Assembly: GCF_933208495.1 (NCBI RefSeq)
Contig: NZ_CAKOET010000009.1
Location: 1-40,002, forward strand
Direction: 5' to 3'
Source of the DNA: Convivina praedatoris
GTDB taxonomy: Bacteria; Bacillota; Bacilli; Lactobacillales; Lactobacillaceae
Length of the DNA stretch: 40,002 nucleotides
The notes below the pieces were generated by a model. It was not told where the DNA came from. It saw nothing but the letters and a program-made list of their open reading frames with translations, and ran no database searches. Both the position numbers and the translations under genes were made by a program. The number at the start of each line of letters is the position of its first letter. Position 1 is the stretch's first letter. Shown here in pieces: positions 35,831-40,002 of the stretch.

Positions 35831-37388
35831 CGCCAGTTACCTCTTCGTCATCACTATCGACAGCTTGTTGACGTAACTTAATATGAGTCATCTCTTCTTG
35901 CATATCGGCCATAGCTTGGTCTTGCTGCTCTCTCAAGTTGCCTAACTGTTGAGCGTCAATTCCTGGGGCGTACTTATCAAGATAAGCCTGTGGGAATGAA
36001 GCACCGGCCTGATTAAGCAATTGAATTGTATTGACATCATCGGTCGGTGTATTGTCTGTAAACATGAATTTAATATCATCACTGTTAATGTTCCACGCAC
36101 CACTAACAGCCAGTTCTAAGTCTTGGATAATTCCATAGATGGCACTGAGTCCTTTTTCGAACATACGCCGCTTAGTCTTTGCCAATTGAATAACACCCAA
36201 TTGCTTGTACTGCATGGCAACCCCGCTAGCATTACTAGCAAAGTTCTCATCAGATACATCAGGCGTACGGCTAAAGGTATGAATGTTTTTGAACAGCCTA
36301 TTCTTATAAGCCTCAACACCAGCTGCGTCATATTCCTTGTGGATATAACTAGCACTAACGTTGGTTTGCGCACCAGTTCCACTTATTCCAGATTTCAAGA
36401 ACAACGTACGCGACTCACGTATCTGCTTAATCATGTCTTTTTTAGCAGCAACTACCTTTTCAAGATATTCTTTGTCTTCAGGGTTAGCAGCTAACTCAAT
36501 ACCATCTAGTAAATCGTTAATGTCTCCCTGAATGACTAACATAGCGTCGTTACTATCTTGCATGTAGTTAGCTGTATCAGACTGACTAGCGTCGTAGGCA
36601 TCAATCAAGCTAATAACACCCTCATAGTCGCCCATACGTTGGCTATTATTCCAGAACTCTACAACTGGCAATGACACAATATCTTGCGTGTCGTCAACAG
36701 CCCAACCGTTTTCTAAGATTGAGGCACCAATCTCAATCGGTTGGCTTTGACGATATTCTCCATCCGTCCAGGTCTCTACAATGTACATGGAATTAAGCAA
36801 ATCACCACTCACTGTGTCGACTTGCTGTTGTGGTGTGTACCTAACAGCCATGACCGGTTTAGGGTCAATGTCTTTAGAATAAATCATGAACGTATTAATA
36901 GGATTTAACCGCACAATACGTTCAATCTTTTCATTTGGATCACGGAACACATTAGCATATGCTCGGCCAAATTTAGACATGTCGGCAAATAAATCATAGA
37001 ACAGCGCATCGACGTCGTTCACGTCATTAATCTTATCCAATAACGGGTGCTCATCTTCTTGACCGTTGTCGTCGCTATCAACGCTAATGTTGATTGGGTT
37101 ACCAACTGAAAAAGAGGTATGGAAGTCAGCGATTTCTTGAGCGAATGGGTGCGACAAACGGACATCAGCCCCGCCGTCATCTAAACGCCTTGATTTCTCC
37201 CTAGATATTTCAGTGTTAACACCCTTGTAATAGCTATCTAACTTAATTAAGCGTTGGCGCTGATTATTATAATGGTGCAACAAGAACTCCCCAATACGTT
37301 GGCTAGTCAAGTTGCTAAGGTCTTCTTGATAGACCATCAACGACTGTTTCAAGTCATTATAATTTTTTGTTTGATAATCTTCTGTCAT
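35823..37388 (-). CDS. Portal protein, SPP1 gp6-like
   Basis: 521 residues. Blocks HYNNQRQRLIKLDSYYKG, HPFAQEIADFHTSFSVGNPI and FGRAYANVFRDPNEKIERI are typical of the SPP1-type portal that forms the 12-13-subunit DNA entry ring. The C-terminus is acidic and glutamine-rich with a helical stretch (about 475-505). It overlaps TerL by ATGA and the minor head gene by 8 bases. Confidence 0.92.
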   Translation of the reverse strand: MTEDYQTKNYNDLKQSLMVYQEDLSNLTSQRIGEFLLHHYNNQRQRLIKLDSYYKGVNTEISREKSRRLDDGGADVRLSHPFAQEIADFHTSFSVGNPINISVDSDDNGQEDEHPLLDKINDVNDVDALFYDLFADMSKFGRAYANVFRDPNEKIERIVRLNPINTFMIYSKDIDPKPVMAVRYTPQQQVDTVSGDLLNSMYIVETWTDGEYRQSQPIEIGASILENGWAVDDTQDIVSLPVVEFWNNSQRMGDYEGVISLIDAYDASQSDTANYMQDSNDAMLVIQGDINDLLDGIELAANPEDKEYLEKVVAAKKDMIKQIRESRTLFLKSGISGTGAQTNVSASYIHKEYDAAGVEAYKNRLFKNIHTFSRTPDVSDENFASNASGVAMQYKQLGVIQLAKTKRRMFEKGLSAIYGIIQDLELAVSGAWNINSDDIKFMFTDNTPTDDVNTIQLLNQAGASFPQAYLDKYAPGIDAQQLGNLREQQDQAMADMQEEMTHIKLRQQAVDSDDEEVTGDE

Positions 37389-38671
37389 CGTAGTCCTATA
37401 TCCTTAACTGCTTGTACTCGTTGTTGGAAGTTCATGTAACTGCCATCTTTGTTAGTGAAGATGATTGGTTCAAGCGCATATCCAAGAGCCTGAATAGCAT
37501 GGTCGTTTCCGTCTTCTGGTTTATTTAAGAACTTTCCAAACTTATCTTTCTGATAAGTGAACGTACTCATTTCTTCAAACAAGTAAGTAGCACTTGGGTG
37601 TATGTGATAACGGTAGTTTTTCATAAACTCGATCCGTTGTTGGTTACTGTCCTTTCCTTTACCAACAGGAATAACGTTGCGCAATCCCCGTGTTTGTAAT
37701 TCTGCAATAGTTCGAGGCTCTGCACTATCTGCATACACATGCCCGAGCATGGCACCCTCTTGTGCTAGCTTGCGAGCCATCGGTTCATTCAACATCCCAG
37801 TTTGATAGAAGCCACCGTATACATAGATTTCATTGCCTTTAACAATCGCTTTAACAAATGCTGTCGGGTCGTGAGTGAAACCAAAATCAAGTCCCATGAT
37901 TTGACGGCCAACAATTTCGCTGGGTTCAAAATCTTCCAAAGCAAAAAGGCCATCGAAAACGAGGCCTTCAGCAATTCCCCAATCACCATACACTGCTACT
38001 CGAGCGCGGTTAGGGTTACGTATTTTCATCTCTTCCATGTCGTCAATGAATTCCTGGTTAAGATGATGATTGTTGTGATAAGTAGTGGTAAATGATAGCA
38101 CGCTCTTGCGCCTAGTCTCGTCATCAAAGAATTCTGACTTAAGCCAATGTTGCTCAGACCATGGGTTAAATGTTAAGAGGTGCTGATAGTAGCCGTTATC
38201 TGGTAACAGTCCACGAATAGATTCAATGACCGTGTTAAATGCCTCTAGACTCTTTAACTCGTATGCCTCTTCCCACCACGTCCGACAGATAAAGCCATGT
38301 TCAGCTTTGATAGATGTTAACTTAAGCGGGTCATCCATCCCCCTAAAGTAAATCTTTTGACCAGTAGGTCTAAAAGTTATTTCTAAGGGGCTAACGTTAG
38401 ACTTGAATAAACTACCCAAACCAAGAATTGAAATAACTTCTTTAATCGTGTTGTATGAAGAATTTCGCTGCGTCGTTTGAAACTGTCGAATAACCAGCCA
38501 ATTACAATACGGAAAACGTAGAATATCGTACACAACTTTAAACGCCGCTGCCATACTTTTACCACTGGCACGAGCACCCTTTAAGGCGATGAATTTATCT
38601 GTTGAATAGAACAACTTATAGTAAGATTTATCAACTTCATTATGAAATTGTAGCTTAACGTTAGTTATCAT
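37385..38671 (-). CDS. terL: Large terminase subunit
   Basis: 428 residues, PBSX-type size. The ATPase Walker A GARASGKS is at residues 32-39, the Walker B region is GFICRTWWEEAYEL, and the nuclease domain begins GLDFGFTHDPTAFV with the first metal-binding aspartate; later acidic residues lie in YADSAEPRTI. It cuts and pumps phage DNA into the prohead through the portal. Start overlaps TerS by 11 bases. Confidence 0.95.
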   Translation of the reverse strand: MITNVKLQFHNEVDKSYYKLFYSTDKFIALKGARASGKSMAAAFKVVYDILRFPYCNWLVIRQFQTTQRNSSYNTIKEVISILGLGSLFKSNVSPLEITFRPTGQKIYFRGMDDPLKLTSIKAEHGFICRTWWEEAYELKSLEAFNTVIESIRGLLPDNGYYQHLLTFNPWSEQHWLKSEFFDDETRRKSVLSFTTTYHNNHHLNQEFIDDMEEMKIRNPNRARVAVYGDWGIAEGLVFDGLFALEDFEPSEIVGRQIMGLDFGFTHDPTAFVKAIVKGNEIYVYGGFYQTGMLNEPMARKLAQEGAMLGHVYADSAEPRTIAELQTRGLRNVIPVGKGKDSNQQRIEFMKNYRYHIHPSATYLFEEMSTFTYQKDKFGKFLNKPEDGNDHAIQALGYALEPIIFTNKDGSYMNFQQRVQAVKDIGLR

Positions 38672-39155
38672 CTTCTACCTTGAATTCATCCATCTCTATT
38701 ACAAATGTGCCCGAATCATTCTGCGCAACCTTAGCATTGTTCTCAGCAATATCAGCCTCAGCCGTTAACTTACGTAGTTGTTGCTTAGCTAATTCATCAC
38801 TACCTGGATAACGCTTCAATATTTCGCGAGTAGCACTAATGCGCGTCTTTAAATCAGCTTCTTTTTGGACCTCATGCACACCATCAATAGCAGCTACTAC
38901 AACCGTTTCTGTTACTTCTCCTCTAGCTATACTAGTTAGCAACTCAACGGCCTCTTTGGCGCTCATAGTACGTTTAGAATCTATTACAGCCATACGCTCG
39001 TCTATGTACGCTTTAATGTCAGGTTTTGTCAGGTTTTCATTTCCAACAGACCTTGCCGACCTTTCTCTATAACCCGCTTTTATAGCGGCTTGAGTGGCAT
39101 TTCCTAACTCAATGTAATTATCAGCAAATTTCTTTTGTTTAGCCGTCAACTTCAT
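38661..39155 (-). CDS. terS: Small terminase subunit
   Basis: 164 residues. The N-terminal LTAKQKKFADNYIELGNATQAAIKAGY with SARSVGNENLTKPDIKAYI is the helix-turn-helix DNA-recognition domain of Terminase_2 proteins. The C-terminal part is helical and acidic. It recognises the pac or cos site; no such site was identified. GGAGG lies 12 bases before the ATG, rather far. A terminator sits only 30 bases upstream. Confidence 0.92.
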   Translation of the reverse strand: MKLTAKQKKFADNYIELGNATQAAIKAGYRERSARSVGNENLTKPDIKAYIDERMAVIDSKRTMSAKEAVELLTSIARGEVTETVVVAAIDGVHEVQKEADLKTRISATREILKRYPGSDELAKQQLRKLTAEADIAENNAKVAQNDSGTFVIEMDEFKVEDDN

Positions 39156-39184
39156 GTCATCGCGCCACCTCCTTTACTGCAAAT

Positions 39185-39203
39185 AAAAAAGCACCGAAGT
39201 GCT
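39185..39203 (-). terminator. UUCG-loop terminator just upstream of terS
   Basis: On the minus strand AGCAC, TTCG loop, GTGCT, then six T. The stem touches the stop codon of the membrane protein gene. Only about 30 bases remain between it and the terS start. Confidence 0.85.
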
Positions 39204-39619
39204 TATGCAAATCTAATGCTTTTATTTTGTCTCAAATAATCCGCCGCTTTCCAAAATCCAAAAGATATATTATCTTCCTCACTACTTTGCTTATATTCTG
39301 GCTGTTTAATATGAACCTTACCACTATGGTATGCCACTAACCAAGTTGCGGTGACTGAAGTACCAATAATAAAAAACGTCATACCGTAGAACAGAGACAG
39401 CACTACCCGCTTTATTGCATTAATTTTTATTTCATTCTCTCCCAACATTTCAAACCATGATTTAATACTAAAATACAATATGACTAACGGAACAATAAAA
39501 TGCCCAGCCATAGAAGTGATCCTAAGTGACTTAAGATTGAAAACAAACTCTACATAAGCAATCATGACTATATAGCTAATGAATAATATTAGCGACATAA
39601 ATATCAGAATGAACATCAT
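39203..39619 (-). CDS. Phage membrane protein of unknown function
   Basis: 138 residues. Three hydrophobic segments (about 2-27, 37-55 and 70-95) and a hydrophilic tail of about 40 residues rich in S, E and K. I do not recognise the family. GGAG lies 8 bases before ATG 39619. It lies upstream of terS and ends in a terminator, so it may be a separately regulated accessory gene, for example a lysogenic conversion or superinfection factor; this is speculation. Confidence 0.65.
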   Translation of the reverse strand: MMFILIFMSLILFISYIVMIAYVEFVFNLKSLRITSMAGHFIVPLVILYFSIKSWFEMLGENEIKINAIKRVVLSLFYGMTFFIIGTSVTATWLVAYHSGKVHIKQPEYKQSSEEDNISFGFWKAADYLRQNKSIRFA

Positions 39620-39731
39620 ATCTATATCTCCTTTTTGTCTCTACGCTTTTTAGATTTTGTTTTACTAAAATCGTTCATTACTTTTTTGCTTCAAAAACCA
39701 CAATATCACGCTAATTAAACAAAAACATTAC

Positions 39732-39911
39732 TTACTTATTCAACCACTCCATGTGCCTAACATAACCTATTGGACTTAGTAATAGCTCCTGTCTCATTGA
39801 TTGATGACGTGCAATCCTGGTTGACTTGTCGTTATTATTACGCTGAATATACTTACTGTTCACGTCAGTTGAGTCTTGTAAACGTCGCTTTATTACTTCT
39901 GGTGGAATCAC
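39732..39911 (-). CDS. Small phage protein of 59 residues
   Basis: A 59-codon frame starting with GTG at 39911, which overlaps the stop of the upstream frame (GTGA). It is basic and helical (VIKRRLQDSTDVNSKYIQR, then MRQELLLSPIGYVRHMEWL). Position upstream of terS and the overlap support a real gene; the ribosome site is weak (AAAGAG close to the start). No family recognised. Confidence 0.55.
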   Translation of the reverse strand: MIPPEVIKRRLQDSTDVNSKYIQRNNNDKSTRIARHQSMRQELLLSPIGYVRHMEWLNK

Positions 39912-40002
39912 TTCTCTTTAGCCCCCAAATTCTTAATTGTTGCTAAGTCCCAAATACCTAATTCATACATCACACGAATGACATTCTTTTGGCGGGAATG
40001 AT
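39908..40002 (-). CDS. Partial phage gene cut by the window edge
   Basis: The last 30 codons of a leftward frame that continues beyond the window. The visible residues (RVMYELGIWDLATIKNLGAKEK) are helical. Its stop overlaps the next start by GTGA, a coupled arrangement. The position before the terminase genes would suit a late-gene regulator such as an ArpU/RinA-type protein, but the visible part is too short to say. Confidence 0.55.
   Translation of the reverse strand, partial: HSRQKNVIRVMYELGIWDLATIKNLGAKEK

Larger units (their letters stand above)
19951..40002 (-). mobile_element. Siphophage prophage, lysis-to-terminase part, truncated by the window
   Basis: A continuous leftward set of terminase, portal, head, joining, tail, baseplate and lysis genes in the standard order of LAB temperate siphophages. 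The left boundary lies somewhere between the tRNA-Leu 3' end and about 20,300; the exact attachment core cannot be fixed because the other prophage end is outside the window. Nearly all genes overlap or abut, and no obviously broken structural gene is seen, so this part looks intact. The lysis end, not the integrase end, faces the tRNA. Confidence 0.9.

Noticed and set aside
39622-39678. An 18-codon very basic frame (MNDFSKTKSKKRRDKKEI) before the phage membrane protein
   Set aside because: No Shine-Dalgarno site and lysine-rich composition expected by chance in AT-rich DNA; its only support is that its end overlaps the next ribosome site.
20000-40002. Search for defence, toxin-antitoxin, CRISPR, retron or insertion-sequence genes in the prophage
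   Set aside because: Nearly all frames fit structural or lysis genes; the few unknown ones are small membrane or basic proteins with no defence or transposase motifs, and no repeat-spacer array is present.

Overview
The window is about half core chromosome (1 to about 19,950) and half the structural and lysis part of a temperate siphophage (about 19,951 to the right edge). The host is a low-GC lactic acid bacterium of the Lactobacillales, most likely Weissella or a close Leuconostoc-type relative. The evidence is the LAB-specific gene set (ezrA, DUF2969 after mreB, rodA, DUF1146), a 6S/Lacto-usp type RNA in front of a usp gene, and a D-alanine ligase with Phe at position 261, the D-Ala-D-Lac ligase residue of intrinsically vancomycin-resistant LAB. 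The genus is inferred and was not tested by search.

Chromosomal layout. 122-3480: class I aminotransferase, a guanylate-kinase-like protein and an APC amino-acid permease. 3511-5214: ezrA (division). 5327-6174: rpsD with a long structured autoregulatory leader. 6221-7899: yueI-rarA. 7955-8184: 6S-like RNA, then usp. 8754-13750: cell-wall elongation genes read leftward (DUF1146, mreB, DUF2969, rodA, DUF2785 protein, ddl), linking MreB/RodA synthesis to precursor ligation. 13795-15763: comFC and comFA (DNA uptake), divergent from yigZ across an AT-rich core that looks like a shared promoter for two leaderless mRNAs. Then tRNA-Arg(CCG), tag, eno, an unusual tpiA-like gene coupled to a small coiled-coil membrane protein, and tRNA-Leu(AAG).

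Prophage. The 3' end of tRNA-Leu points into a prophage whose genes all read leftward. From right to left: early/middle gene ends, small terminase, large terminase, portal, minor head protein, scaffold, capsid, four head-tail joining proteins, major tail protein, two tail chaperone frames, tape measure, Dit, tail spike, DUF1617, BppU-like baseplate protein, three membrane proteins including an LLH holin, and a GH25 endolysin. Integrase, repressor and replication genes are not in the window. The 480-bp gene-free stretch between endolysin and tRNA-Leu holds a candidate structured small RNA with its own promoter-like box and terminator, short tandem repeats resembling integrase arm sites, a long inverted repeat, and a second terminator.

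No CRISPR array, insertion sequence or recognisable defence operon is visible. The most interesting items are the prophage-end RNA, the symmetric leaderless comFA/yigZ promoter, terminators inside the late operon with little or no promoter space behind them, the 6S-like RNA, the Ddl Phe261 signature and the substituted TpiA active site. Bases 1-121 hold no gene I can support.
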